Source: Paenibacillus pasadenensis DSM 19293
Lineage (GTDB): Bacteria; Bacillota; Bacilli; Paenibacillales; Paenibacillaceae
DNA: 64,000 bases
Assembly (NCBI RefSeq): GCF_000422485.1
Contig: NZ_AULW01000030.1
Location: forward strand, 1-64,000
Direction: 5' to 3'
The translations under genes and the position numbers were made by a program. The notes under the pieces were generated by a model. That model had not been told where the DNA came from. It saw nothing but the letters and a program-made list of their open reading frames with translations, and did not search any database. Every line of letters starts with the position of its first letter. The first letter of the stretch is position 1. Positions 52,871 through 62,636 of this stretch are shown piece after piece.

Positions 52871-54610
52871 TTGTTTCGATTCCCGGTCAACTCCATCCGC
52901 AACTCCATCTTCATCCGGCTCGTCCTGACTTATCTGTCCGTCATCCTGCCCATTCTGGCGCTCGGCGTCTACCTGTACCACTGGAGCGCGAAAAATGCCC
53001 GCGAGGAAATCTCGCGGGCGACAACGACGCAGCTGTCCTATTATATGGAAGACTTGAACCGCGAGATCGAGTGGCTTGAAATCCAGCAGTACGATCTCGT
53101 CCAGGACAACGAGCTGAACCAGCTGGCCGTCGCCTGGGAAAAGATGAACGGCGTGGAGCGGACGGCGGGCATGAACTATTTGATCCAGCGCCTGACCTCG
53201 ATCAAGAACAGCAGTCCGTACATCAAGGACGTGTACGTCCATCTGCATTCGATCCGCAAGACGGTGTCCGCAGCGCATGATGTGTACGAGTTCCAGCAGG
53301 GCAGCTTCGACGATCTGCTAGCCTCGCTCGGCAAGGAGAAGACGAGGCTCATCACCTGGCAGCAGACCTTCCATCTGCGGGCGTCGAAGGCCAGCGGAGA
53401 AGCGGGGGGCAAGCCGCTGTTCATCGTCCAGATCGTGCTTGATGCCGAGCGTCTGAAGGAGTCGATGAAACAGCTCAATTCCTACGAAGAGAGCGGCTCG
53501 TTCGTCATGGACGACAGATCTTCGTTCGCGATCGCGAGCGATCCCGGCTCGAGCGAGATGATGAGGCAATCCGCCGCGCTCGCCCGAAGCTCGTCCGCAA
53601 GCGCGTTCCGGCTCGAGCTGGACGGGAAGGAGTACCAGTTCAACAAAGTCAGCTCCGCCAAGCTGGGGCTGACGGGCTTCATCTATATGCCCGCCGAGAC
53701 GGTCGCCAAGCCGCTGAGCAAATTCGAGGTCTGGGCCTGGCTGTTCGCGGCGGCAACGCTGATGACGATCCTCATTTACGCCTATTCCACCTATCGATTC
53801 GTGCACAAGCCGTTGCTGCTTCTCGTACAGAGCTTCAGAAGGATGGAGGGCGGTGCCTTGGACAGTCCGATCGAGCATGAGCAGAAAGATGAGTTCGGCT
53901 ATCTGTACCATCGGTTCAACCACATGCTGAAAAAGCTGCAGATGCTGATCGATCAGGATTTCAAGCAGAAGCTGATGATGCAGAAGGCGGAGCTCAAGCA
54001 GCTGCAGTCGCAGATCAATCCGCATTTCCTCTACAACAGCTTTTTCATCCTCAACTCGCTCGCGCGCACGGGAGATACGGACCGGATCGAGCAGTTCACG
54101 AACATGCTGGGCGAATACTTCCGCTTCATCACGCGCAGCGGAGCGGATCTTGTGCCGCTGGCCGAGGAGACGCGGCATTCCCGCATGTATACCGAGATCC
54201 AGGAGCTGCGCTTCTCCAGGCGGATCGCGGTCGAGTTCGGCGAGCTGCCGGAGACGATGCGGACGATCAGCGTGCCGCGGCTGATCATCCAGCCGATCAT
54301 TGAAAATGCGTACGAGCACAGCCTGGAGAAGGTGACCGAGGAGGGGCTGCTGCGCGTATCGTTCGAGCGGGAAGAGGACGAGGCGCGCATCGTCGTCGAG
54401 AACAACGGCGAGCCGATCGGGGAGAGCCTGCTCGAGGAGCTGCGCCGGCGGCTCGGCAGCTCTTCGGACTCGTATGAAATGACCGGCATGATCAACATCC
54501 ACCGGCGGATCCTGCTCACCTACGGGGAAGGCAGCGGCCTCAGCCTGTCGCGAAGCGAGCTGGGCGGACTGAAGGTTGCGATCCGCATCAGGCTGAAGGA
54601 GACGGTATGA
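52871..54610 (+). CDS. YesM-type sensor histidine kinase
   Basis: A 579-residue membrane sensor of the LytS/YesM class. Membrane helix 1 is ~16-36, a ~250-residue extracellular dCache-like sensor domain follows, membrane helix 2 is ~288-306, HAMP is ~307-362 and the His_kinase domain begins near 372. The phospho-acceptor is H385 in QINPHFLYNS. HATPase_c carries the N-box IIENAYEHS and later glycine-rich motifs. The start is read as TTG 52871 behind GGAGGG. The response regulator begins 1 bp after the stop. Such pairs sense extracellular sugars or the loaded binding protein. Confidence 0.93.
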   Translation: MFRFPVNSIRNSIFIRLVLTYLSVILPILALGVYLYHWSAKNAREEISRATTTQLSYYMEDLNREIEWLEIQQYDLVQDNELNQLAVAWEKMNGVERTAGMNYLIQRLTSIKNSSPYIKDVYVHLHSIRKTVSAAHDVYEFQQGSFDDLLASLGKEKTRLITWQQTFHLRASKASGEAGGKPLFIVQIVLDAERLKESMKQLNSYEESGSFVMDDRSSFAIASDPGSSEMMRQSAALARSSSASAFRLELDGKEYQFNKVSSAKLGLTGFIYMPAETVAKPLSKFEVWAWLFAAATLMTILIYAYSTYRFVHKPLLLLVQSFRRMEGGALDSPIEHEQKDEFGYLYHRFNHMLKKLQMLIDQDFKQKLMMQKAELKQLQSQINPHFLYNSFFILNSLARTGDTDRIEQFTNMLGEYFRFITRSGADLVPLAEETRHSRMYTEIQELRFSRRIAVEFGELPETMRTISVPRLIIQPIIENAYEHSLEKVTEEGLLRVSFEREEDEARIVVENNGEPIGESLLEELRRRLGSSSDSYEMTGMINIHRRILLTYGEGSGLSLSRSELGGLKVAIRIRLKETV

Positions 54611-54611
54611 A

Positions 54612-56243
54612 ATGCTTAGGCTGCTGATCGTAGACGACGAAGAGATCATCACTGACGGCTTGTACGAGGTGTTCCGCATGCGGATGCCGGACCGCCTGGA
54701 CGTATGCAAGGCGTATTCCGGCAAGGAGGCGCTGGAGTGGCTGAAAAGGACGCGTTTCGACATCGTGATGACGGACATCAGCATGCCCGGCATGAGCGGC
54801 CTGGAGCTGTCGGAGGAGATCCAGCTGTACTGGCCGCGCTGCCGGATCGTCTTTCTGACCGGCTACAGCGAATTCGACTACGCCTACAAGGCGATCCAGA
54901 TGCCGCGCGCCCGCTACTTGCTCAAGACCGAGGGATTCGGCAAGGTGATCGAGGTCGTCGAGGAGGTGGTCGCCGAAGTCGAAGAGAGCAGCCAGATCGG
55001 CTCGCTCGTCGAGCTGTCGCGCGAGCAGCTCTATGCGCTCGAGGTGATGGAGCAGGCCGAGTTCATCCGCCATCTGCTCCAGGACTCCGGCGCGCATGCG
55101 AGCGACCGCGAGGCGTTCGCCGCGGAGCTCCGCAAGGCGGGGCTCAGGCTCGATCCGCAGCAGCAGGTCTATGTGGTGGTCGGGCAGCTGGCGTATCCGG
55201 ACGATAGCGGATACTGCGTCCGCAGCGGCCTGCTGCGCACGGCGGAGCGGATCTGGGACTCGTTCCTGGCGGAGCAGAGCCGCCGCGCGGGCATCGTCGA
55301 GAAGCAGGGCGAGCTGGTCTGGCTGCTGCAGCCTGCCGTTCCGCTCGAGCGCCAGTTCGACGGCTACTTCGCGCGTTATCTGGAAGGGATGCTGGAGCTG
55401 ATCCAGGAAGCCTGCCAGAAGCAGCTCGGCTTGACGGCCGCTTTTGCGCTGGGCGGCAGTCCATCGGAGTGGCGGTCGGTCACGCCGCAGGCGGCCCGGC
55501 TGCGCCAGCTGCTCCAGGTCAAGCTGTCCGGTCGCATGGCGGCTGTGCTGATCGACCGCTTCGAGCCGGATGAAGCCGACGGCGGCAAGGACGGTCTCAA
55601 GCTGCCGCAGTGGACGGAGCTGCTCGCGGCCCATTTGGAAGCCGGGCGCAGGGAGCCTTTTTTTGAAGCGTTTCACGAGCTTGCGGACGGCCTGCTGGAT
55701 GCGCAGATCCAGGTCGAGCGCGCCGTCGAGGGCTACTATTCGGTCGCCCTCCTGCTGCATGCGGCAATCCAGCGCTGGGGACTCGGGCGCGACATCGGCG
55801 ACTGCCGCAAGCTGCTGCGGCTCGATGAGCATGCGTCGATGAAGGAGGCGGCCGCGTACTTGCGCGAGCTGGCCGGCCGCCTGTTCGAGCTGAAGCATCG
55901 CAGCGAGATCGCCCGCGCCTCCAGCGTCATCGACCGCATCTGCCGCTACATCGAGACGCATCTGGAGGAGGATCTGTCGCTCGTCCGGCTGGCCGAGATC
56001 AACTATTTCAACCCATCGTATCTGTCCCGCTTCTTCAAGCAGGAGAGCGGGATGAACCTGTCCGAGTACATCGACGGCTGCCGGCTGAAAAAAGCGAAGG
56101 AGCTGCTGCGGAACGGCGAGCTCAAAATCCGCGAGGTCGCCGGCTCGGTCGGCTATGAAGCCGCCCACTCGTTCACGCGCTTCTTCAAAAAATCGACCGG
56201 ACTGACGCCGCAGGAATACCGCGACAGCCTGCAGGCCCGCTGA
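54612..56243 (+). CDS. YesN-type response regulator, AraC family
   Basis: A 543-residue regulator. The receiver domain (1-120) has phospho-acceptor D55 in VMTDISMPG; a long ~280-residue linker domain and a C-terminal AraC pair of helix-turn-helices (~440-540: LVRLAEINYFNPSYLSRFFKQESG, then IREVAGSVGYEAAHSFTRFFK) follow. This YesN architecture activates sugar-uptake and glycoside hydrolase genes. It is paired with the upstream YesM and followed by the GH43 gene, its likely target. Confidence 0.93.
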   Translation: MLRLLIVDDEEIITDGLYEVFRMRMPDRLDVCKAYSGKEALEWLKRTRFDIVMTDISMPGMSGLELSEEIQLYWPRCRIVFLTGYSEFDYAYKAIQMPRARYLLKTEGFGKVIEVVEEVVAEVEESSQIGSLVELSREQLYALEVMEQAEFIRHLLQDSGAHASDREAFAAELRKAGLRLDPQQQVYVVVGQLAYPDDSGYCVRSGLLRTAERIWDSFLAEQSRRAGIVEKQGELVWLLQPAVPLERQFDGYFARYLEGMLELIQEACQKQLGLTAAFALGGSPSEWRSVTPQAARLRQLLQVKLSGRMAAVLIDRFEPDEADGGKDGLKLPQWTELLAAHLEAGRREPFFEAFHELADGLLDAQIQVERAVEGYYSVALLLHAAIQRWGLGRDIGDCRKLLRLDEHASMKEAAAYLRELAGRLFELKHRSEIARASSVIDRICRYIETHLEEDLSLVRLAEINYFNPSYLSRFFKQESGMNLSEYIDGCRLKKAKELLRNGELKIREVAGSVGYEAAHSFTRFFKKSTGLTPQEYRDSLQAR

Positions 56244-56318
56244 GCGGAGCCGCTTGCAGGCGAGGCGCAATTTTTCAAGCAGGAGCAGCAGCAGGTCCAC
56301 ATTCAAAGGAGGTCCAGC

Positions 56319-57785
56319 ATGAGTCAATCGGAAACGAAACGAGCGGAGCGATCCGCTCGGAGGCCGCTTGCGCAGGCGGTCGGCAAGACGCCGCCGAACG
56401 GCAATCCGCTCGTCGCCCATCGCTTCGGAGCGGATCCGTATGCGCTTGTCCATGGCGGACGGGTCTATTTGTACATGACCAACGATGTCCTGGAACGCGA
56501 CGAGCAGGGAAACGCGAAGGACAATACGTATGGACGGATCGACCGGATCGGCATCCTTTCCTCCGACGATCTGGTCAACTGGACCGATCATGGGGAGGTC
56601 CACGTCGCCGGCAAGGACGGAGCCGCCGTCTGGGCCACCCAGTCGTGGGCGCCGGCCGCAGCGTGCAAGATGATCGGCGGCAAGGAACGCTTCTTCCTTT
56701 ATTTTGCGAACAATGCGAGCGGCATCGGCGTGCTGGAGGGCGATTCGCCGACCGGCCCGTGGACCGATCCGCTCGGCGAGGCGCTGATCGCCCGCTCGAC
56801 GCCAGGCGTGGAGGACGTGACCTGGCTGTTCGATCCGGCCGTACTGGTGGAGGAGGATGGAAGCGCCTATATCTATTTTGGCGGAGGCATCCCCGAAGGG
56901 CGGGCACAGTGGCCCGATACGGCGCGGGTCATGAAGCTCGGCGACGACATGACGAGCGTCGTCGGCACGGCGCAGCCGATCCGGGCGCCGTATCTGTTCG
57001 AGGATGCGGGCATCAACAAGCGCGGCGGCGTCTATTATTTCTCCTACTGCTCGAACTTCCATCCGGGAGAGCGCGAGGAGGGCAGCCCTCCTGCCGGAGA
57101 GATCGCCTACATGACGAGCGGCAGCCCGACCGGTCCTTGGACGTACGAGCGCTCGATCCTCCGAAACCCGTCGGCGTTTTTCGGCGTCGGCGGCAACAAC
57201 CATCACGCGATGTTCGAGTTCGCAGGCAGCTGGTATATGGCCTACCATGCGCAGACGCTGTCCAAGGCGATGGGCGTGCCGCTGGGCTATCGCTCGACGC
57301 ATTTGAATCGGGTGGAGTTCGACGAGAATGGAGCCATCCGCGAGATTCAGGCCGATCTTGCCGGCGTGCCGGCAGTCAAGGCGCTGAATCCGTATGTCCG
57401 CACGAGCGGAGTCACGTCAGCCTGGACGGCAGGCGTCTCGATCGGACCCGCTCCTCGCCTCGCCGGAGCGAGAGCGGCCGCCGCCAGCGAGGATGGCGGC
57501 TGGATCGGGCTTGCCGGCGCCGACTTCGGCGCAGGGGCGTCCGCCTTCGCCGCGACCGTACGCAGCGATGGCGCGGCCGGAACGATCGAGCTGCGGCTGG
57601 ATCAGCCGGACGGCGCGCTGATCGGCCGGCTGGAAGTGCCGGCAGAGGAAGAGGAAGAGGGGGAGTGGAGCGTGCGGTCGACGGCCGTTGCGGGAGCGGA
57701 CGGCGTGCATGATTTGTATCTCGTATTCCGCGGCGAACCGGATGCGCCGCTGCTGCAGCTGCTGGATTGGCAATTCAGCGAATGA
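56319..57785 (+). CDS. Glycoside hydrolase family 43 (arabinoxylan-active)
   Basis: A 488-residue GH43 enzyme, probably an arabinofuranosidase or xylosidase on arabinoxylan. The five-blade propeller spans residues ~25-355. The base is D39 (FGADPY), the pKa modulator is D172 (LFDPAVL) and the acid is E228 (YLFEDAG). The C-terminal ~125 residues look like a CBM6-type beta-sandwich. The subgroup resembles XynD-like enzymes. There is no signal peptide, so it works in the cytoplasm on imported oligosaccharides. AAAGGAGG lies before the ATG. It follows YesN after 75 bp and ends before a terminator. Confidence 0.92.
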   Translation: MSQSETKRAERSARRPLAQAVGKTPPNGNPLVAHRFGADPYALVHGGRVYLYMTNDVLERDEQGNAKDNTYGRIDRIGILSSDDLVNWTDHGEVHVAGKDGAAVWATQSWAPAAACKMIGGKERFFLYFANNASGIGVLEGDSPTGPWTDPLGEALIARSTPGVEDVTWLFDPAVLVEEDGSAYIYFGGGIPEGRAQWPDTARVMKLGDDMTSVVGTAQPIRAPYLFEDAGINKRGGVYYFSYCSNFHPGEREEGSPPAGEIAYMTSGSPTGPWTYERSILRNPSAFFGVGGNNHHAMFEFAGSWYMAYHAQTLSKAMGVPLGYRSTHLNRVEFDENGAIREIQADLAGVPAVKALNPYVRTSGVTSAWTAGVSIGPAPRLAGARAAAASEDGGWIGLAGADFGAGASAFAATVRSDGAAGTIELRLDQPDGALIGRLEVPAEEEEEGEWSVRSTAVAGADGVHDLYLVFRGEPDAPLLQLLDWQFSE

Positions 57786-57797
57786 TTCGACCTGGAC

Positions 57798-57830
57798 CAA
57801 GGAGGCGCGCAGCGCTTCCTTGTTTTTTTT
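57798..57830 (+). terminator. Terminator after the GH43 gene
   Basis: CAAGGAGGCGC (57798-57808) pairs with GCGCTTCCTTG (57812-57822, one wobble), followed by an eight-T run. Confidence 0.88.
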
Positions 57831-57889
57831 GCGGCGTGACGCGGCCCAACTTCTATAATCCGTAAGGTCTTTCGCTGTCCATTGACCGA

Positions 57890-57918
57890 TTGTCGGGCAG
57901 GAGGAGCCGGTCTACACT
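57890..57918 (+). promoter_or_regulatory. Candidate promoter of the ABC/HlyD/FtsX cassette
   Basis: -35 TTGTCG (57890-57895), 17-bp spacer, -10 TACACT (57913-57918), 55 bp before the first gene. Confidence 0.5.
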
Positions 57919-57972
57919 CGAAGAGGAACATCCCAGCCGATTCGGTTGAATCCAACTTGAGGGAGTATGCCG

Positions 57973-58701
57973 ATGCAGAACGAATCGCTGCCGGCGGCAG
58001 GAGCGCCGATCCTGCGCGCGGAGGGCATCAAGCGGGTGTTCGGCAAAGGGGCTCAGGCGTTCACGGCGCTGGCGGACATCGATCTGGAGCTGCGAGAAGG
58101 ATCGATGGTGGCGCTGCGGGGGCGCTCGGGCTCCGGCAAGACGACGCTGCTCAATATTTTAGGCTCGCTCGACGAGCCGACCGAGGGCAAGGTATTCCTG
58201 CGGGATCGGGAGCTGACCGGGCTCTCGGGAGCCGAGCGAAGCGCGGTCCGCCGCAAGGAGATCGGGCTCGTCTTCCAGTCGTTCGGCCTGATCCCGCTCA
58301 TGTCCGCGTATGAGAACGTCGAGTTCGGACTCCGCATCGCCGGCGCGCCCAAGGCCGGGAACAAAGAGGCGGCGGAGCAGGCGCTGGAGCGGGTCGGATT
58401 GAAGGAGCGGATGAAGCATCGCCCGACCGAGCTGTCCGGCGGAGAGCAGCAGCGTGTCGCGATCGCCAGGGCGATCGCCCACAAGCCGAGCCTGCTGATC
58501 GCCGACGAGCCGACGGCGGAGCTTGACAGCGTGATGGGCCTGCAGGTGATGCAGGTTTTCCGGGATCTCGTCCGCCGCTCCGGGATGACGATCCTCATGA
58601 CGACGCATGATCCCGGCATGATGGAGCTCGTCGATGATGTCATTGCATTGGAGGATGGTCGAATTGATTCGAAAACGGCCCGTCAAGCCCGCCAAGCCTG
58701 A
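57973..58701 (+). CDS. ABC ATPase of MacB/LolD type (first)
   Basis: A 242-residue ATPase of the LolD/MacB/FtsE group, which powers mechanotransmitting FtsX-type permeases. Walker A is GRSGSGKTT, the Q-loop FQSFGL, the signature LSGGEQQR, Walker B LLIADEPTAELD and the His switch TTHD. ATG 57973 is preferred, since GGGAG is 7 nt upstream; ATG 57967 is too close. The adaptor gene overlaps its end by ~38 bp. A second ATPase of the same type ends the cassette. Confidence 0.92.
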   Translation: MQNESLPAAGAPILRAEGIKRVFGKGAQAFTALADIDLELREGSMVALRGRSGSGKTTLLNILGSLDEPTEGKVFLRDRELTGLSGAERSAVRRKEIGLVFQSFGLIPLMSAYENVEFGLRIAGAPKAGNKEAAEQALERVGLKERMKHRPTELSGGEQQRVAIARAIAHKPSLLIADEPTAELDSVMGLQVMQVFRDLVRRSGMTILMTTHDPGMMELVDDVIALEDGRIDSKTARQARQA

Positions 58702-59719
58702 GCGCTCGCCGCGGCAGCGGATTGCCGCGCTCGGGCTGCTGTCGGCGCTCGCCCTGTCCGGCTGCTCGCTGCTTCCGGTCGAGGAGACGACGCTTCAGCC
58801 GCCGCTCGTGCAGCCGGCCGAGGAAGCGCTCGATCTCGTCGAAGCGGCCCGCGGCAGCATCCAGACCTCGCTCAAGGGCAACGCGACGTTCGTGTCCGCG
58901 GACACGAAAGCGCTGTCGTTCAAGGACGCCGGCACGCTGAGGTCGATCGCGGTCAAGCTCGGCCAGCAGGTGAAGGCCGGCGAGCTGCTCGCCGAGCTCG
59001 AGACCGGCGACCTGGAGCTGCAGACGCGGCTGCAGCGCCTGAACGTCGAGCGGGCCGAGCTGCTCTACAGCCAGGCTCGCGCCTCGCAGGCCAGCTCGAC
59101 CGACCTGCGCCTGCGCGAGATCGATCTGGAGCGCGAGCGGCTGTCGCTGGAGGCGATGGAAGAAAGGCTCGGCAAGTCGAAGCTGCTCGCGCCGATCGCC
59201 GGCACGATCATTTTCGCGGAGACGCTCCAGACCGGCGACCGGGTGAACGGCTATCAGCCGATCCTGACCGTCGCGGACCAGGCCGACATGCAGCTGACGT
59301 ACTCCGCGTCCAGCAGCAAGGATGTCGCGGCCGTCGAGACCGGCATGCCGGTCTCGCTGACCTACAAGGGCAAGAGCTACACCGGCAAGGTGCTGCAGGC
59401 GCCGGGCAACGTGCCGGCCGGAACCGATCCGGCCAAGGCGGAGAAAAACGCCGTCACGCTCTACATCGGCATCGACGATCCGCCGGCGGGCATTCAGGTC
59501 GGGCACAGCGCGCAGCTCGAGATCCAGCTGCAGAAGCGCGACAACGCGATCGTGCTGCCGCGCGCGGCGCTCCGCACCTATATGAACCGCTTCTACGTGC
59601 AGGTCGCGGAAGGGGAGCGCCGCAAGGAAGTGGACGTCGAGGTGGGCCTCATGACGCCGACGGAAGTCGAGATCGTCAAAGGGCTGCAGGATGGCCAGCA
59701 GGTCATCCTGAACAATTGA
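58664..59719 (+). CDS. HlyD/RND-type membrane-fusion lipoprotein
   Basis: A ~351-residue adaptor: lipoprotein signal (basic start, hydrophobic stretch, lipobox LSGC with C34), a barrel-sandwich lipoyl-like hybrid split around a short coiled coil (~105-165: LQTRLQRLNVERAELL, LRLREIDLERERL) and beta-barrel segments behind (LAPIAGTIIF, VGLMTPTEVEIVKGLQDGQQV). In Gram-positives such proteins assist MacB-like permeases. The start is read as TTG 58664, with GGAGG 9 nt upstream; ATG 58655 is in frame but abuts that site. The gene overlaps the ATPase. Confidence 0.85.
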   Translation: MIRKRPVKPAKPERSPRQRIAALGLLSALALSGCSLLPVEETTLQPPLVQPAEEALDLVEAARGSIQTSLKGNATFVSADTKALSFKDAGTLRSIAVKLGQQVKAGELLAELETGDLELQTRLQRLNVERAELLYSQARASQASSTDLRLREIDLERERLSLEAMEERLGKSKLLAPIAGTIIFAETLQTGDRVNGYQPILTVADQADMQLTYSASSSKDVAAVETGMPVSLTYKGKSYTGKVLQAPGNVPAGTDPAKAEKNAVTLYIGIDDPPAGIQVGHSAQLEIQLQKRDNAIVLPRAALRTYMNRFYVQVAEGERRKEVDVEVGLMTPTEVEIVKGLQDGQQVILNN

Positions 59720-59777
59720 TGGCTCCTGCGCGGCTGGCTGCGGCTCGGCGGAGGGCTTCGAAGACGAGGTGGCGCGG

Positions 59778-62633
59778 ATGGCACTAGGGACGATGATCCT
59801 TCGCAAGATGGCAAGCAACAAATGGCTGCAGCTGAACCTGTGGTTCGGGCTGACGCTGTGCGTCGCGCTGTTCAGCTCCATGCCGCTGTACTCGGACGCG
59901 ATTCTGCAGCGGACGCTGCAGCGGGAGCTGCAGCTCGTGCAGGGCGAGAGCTCGGCGTATCCGGGCTATGTCCGCATCCGGACTACCGTCTCGTCCACGA
60001 AGATGGACGACAAGACGATCCAGGCGATCGGCCGCGCCGACCGCTTCGTGCGGACGATCCCGGAGCGGACGGGGCTGCCCGCGCAGGCGTTTTACGAGCA
60101 GCGGTTCACGCCCAAGCTGAAGGTATACGGCGCGGATGCGTCCGAGCAGGAGAAAAAGACGCAAAAGACGGCGGGGGCGTTCGCCTCGCTGTCCGGCCTG
60201 GAGCAGCGGGTGCGGATCGTCGAAGGACGCCTTCCGGCGGACCGGCAGGATGGCGCGTTCGAGGCGCTGGTGACGGAGAGGTTCCTGAACTCGGTCAAGC
60301 GGAGCCTGGGGGAGGAGCTGATCGCGGAGGCGCCGGACAAGACGCCGCTGCGGGTCGTGCCGGTCGGGCTCGTGGCGACGTCGGCCGACGCGGATCCCTA
60401 TCTTCCCTACTTGACGGAACAGGCCGAGAACAGCCTGCTCCTTCCGTTCGAGACGTTCGAGCGCGAGTTCACCGCAGGCGGCAAGGTGCGGGTCGCGGAG
60501 CTGGAGTGGCGCTACGCCCTCGACTATGCGCAGCTGTCGATCGGCGGGATCGACCGCTTCCTCGAAGCGGCGACCGACATCAAGCGCTACTTCCGCGGTC
60601 GTCTCGGCGCCGAGGAGGTGAACGTGCCGGCGACCGCGACCGTCGCTTCGTATGCCGGCAAGCAGGCCCGGCTGGACGTGACGATGCTGTCGCTTTATTC
60701 GCCGGTCATGCTCATGCTCGCCTTTTACCTCTACATGGCGGCGAACCTCGTCATCGGCCGGCAGAAGACCGAGATCGCCGTCCTGCGCAGCCGCGGCGCC
60801 AGCCGCGCGCAGATCATGGCCGCCTATGCGGCGGAGAACATGCTGCTCGGCGCGGCCGCGCTGGCGGTCGGACCGTTCGTCGGCGTCGGATTCACCAAGC
60901 TGCTCGGGGCGTCGGGCGGATTCCTCGAGTTCGTGCAGCGCTCGGCGCTGGAGGTCAGCCTGACGAGCGGCAGCTACCGGATCGCGGCGCTTGCCGTCGG
61001 CGGGGCGATCCTGCTCGTGCTTTTTCCCGCCTTTCTGGCGACCCGCGTCGATATCGTGGCGCACAAGCAGCGCAGCGCCCGCCAACCGCGGATGTCGTTC
61101 TGGCACAAGACCGGCATCGATCTCGTGCTGATCGCTCTGGCGGGGTACCTGCTCTACAACTTCGGCAAGCGTCAGGAGGATCTGAAGCGGCTCGCGCTTG
61201 ACCAGGACGCGCTCCAGATCGATCCGCTGCTGTTCCTGATGCCGGCGATGTTCGCGCTTGGCGGGGGGCTGCTGCTGCTGCGCGTCTATCCTTGGCTCCT
61301 CCACCTGCTCTATCGGGCCGGCCGCCGCTGGTGGCCGCCGTCGCTATACCATACGCTCGTGCAGATCAGCCGCTCCTCCGGCCAATACTTGACGATCCAG
61401 GTGTTCCTCATCATGACGGTGTCGACCGGACTGTTCAGCGCCAATGCGGCCCGTACGATCAACGACAATATGGAAAGCAAGATCCGCTATGCGGCAGGCG
61501 CCGATATCGCGCTGTCGACCCGCTGGGCAAGCGACGCCCCGCCGCCGGCGATGGCCGGAGCGGAGCCGGGACCGGAAGCGGAGGCCAGCTCCGGGACGGA
61601 CCGCAGAGTCCAGTATACGGAGCCGCCGTTCGAGCCGTTCGCCGATCTGGAAGGAGCCGCATCGGCCGCCAAGGTGTTCCGGAGCGACAAGGCGCGCTTC
61701 GCCGCCGGAAAGACGAGCGGGAAAACGACGCTGATGGGCATCGAGACGAAGTCGTTCGGCGAGACGGCGTGGATGAAGGACGGATTGCTGGAGCATCCGA
61801 TCAACAGCTACCTGAACCTGATCGCGCCGAATCCGAAGGCGGTGCTCATCTCCCGCTCGCTCGCCGACAAGGCGAAGGCGAAGCCGGGCGATGCGATCCG
61901 CCTCTCCTGGGACGGGCTCGACCAGGCGGCGTTCACGGTGTACGGCATCGTCGACTACTGGCCGAGCTGGAGTCCGCTTAAAAGCGGAGAGCCCGGCAAG
62001 GAGGAGCTTCCCTATCTGGTCGTGGGCCATCTGAGCGCGATCCAGAACCGGCTGGCCGTCGAGCCGTACGAGGTGTGGCTCAAGCTGGCCGACGGAGCGG
62101 CCAGCCAGGACATCTACGACGAGCTTGCCGCGCAGAAGCTGAGCATCTCCGGACTGATCGACGCGAACCGGCAGCTGGCCGTCTCGAACAACGATCCGTT
62201 CCGGCTCGCGATCAACGGCGTCATGACGCTCGGCTTCGTCATCTCGATGCTGATCTGCTTCTTCGGCTTCCTCCTGTTCTGGCTGCTCACGCTGTCGGGC
62301 CGCACGCTCCAGTACGGCGTGCTCGGGGCGATGGGCATCCCGTTCCGGCAGATCATCCTCATGCTCGTCAGCGAGCAGCTGCTCACCTCGGGGGCGGCGG
62401 CGGTGATCGGAGTGCTCATCGGAGGCTGGTCCAGCGAGCTGTTCGTCCCGATGTTCGAGATGTCGTTCGCGACGACGGCGCAGGTGCCTCCGTTCACGGT
62501 CGTCTACCGGCTCGCCGATTACTTGCAGCTGTACAGCCTCGTCGGCATCACGCTGGCCGTCGGCCTGCTCGTGCTGGGCTGGCGTCTGTCGCGGATCCGG
62601 ATCGCGCAGGCGCTCAAGCTGGGAGAGGAGTAA
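59778..62633 (+). CDS. FtsX-like permease, large
   Basis: A 951-residue membrane protein with one N-terminal helix (~20-40), a ~260-residue extracytoplasmic domain, helices at ~300-425 forming the first FtsX core, a middle block with helices at ~445-545, a second extracytoplasmic domain (~560-800) and the last FtsX core (~815-945, ending LKLGEE). Two FtsX regions put it in the MacB/YtrF/BceB-like set of large permeases. It is likely to export or extract a peptide or lipid or to transmit force. ATG 59778 has GAGG 8 nt upstream; GTG 59769 lies in that site. Confidence 0.9.
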   Translation: MALGTMILRKMASNKWLQLNLWFGLTLCVALFSSMPLYSDAILQRTLQRELQLVQGESSAYPGYVRIRTTVSSTKMDDKTIQAIGRADRFVRTIPERTGLPAQAFYEQRFTPKLKVYGADASEQEKKTQKTAGAFASLSGLEQRVRIVEGRLPADRQDGAFEALVTERFLNSVKRSLGEELIAEAPDKTPLRVVPVGLVATSADADPYLPYLTEQAENSLLLPFETFEREFTAGGKVRVAELEWRYALDYAQLSIGGIDRFLEAATDIKRYFRGRLGAEEVNVPATATVASYAGKQARLDVTMLSLYSPVMLMLAFYLYMAANLVIGRQKTEIAVLRSRGASRAQIMAAYAAENMLLGAAALAVGPFVGVGFTKLLGASGGFLEFVQRSALEVSLTSGSYRIAALAVGGAILLVLFPAFLATRVDIVAHKQRSARQPRMSFWHKTGIDLVLIALAGYLLYNFGKRQEDLKRLALDQDALQIDPLLFLMPAMFALGGGLLLLRVYPWLLHLLYRAGRRWWPPSLYHTLVQISRSSGQYLTIQVFLIMTVSTGLFSANAARTINDNMESKIRYAAGADIALSTRWASDAPPPAMAGAEPGPEAEASSGTDRRVQYTEPPFEPFADLEGAASAAKVFRSDKARFAAGKTSGKTTLMGIETKSFGETAWMKDGLLEHPINSYLNLIAPNPKAVLISRSLADKAKAKPGDAIRLSWDGLDQAAFTVYGIVDYWPSWSPLKSGEPGKEELPYLVVGHLSAIQNRLAVEPYEVWLKLADGAASQDIYDELAAQKLSISGLIDANRQLAVSNNDPFRLAINGVMTLGFVISMLICFFGFLLFWLLTLSGRTLQYGVLGAMGIPFRQIILMLVSEQLLTSGAAAVIGVLIGGWSSELFVPMFEMSFATTAQVPPFTVVYRLADYLQLYSLVGITLAVGLLVLGWRLSRIRIAQALKLGEE

Positions 62634-62636
62634 GCG

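Noticed and set aside
54588-57302. 904-codon minus-strand frame over yesN and the GH43 gene
   Set aside because: Low-complexity shadow spanning two real genes.
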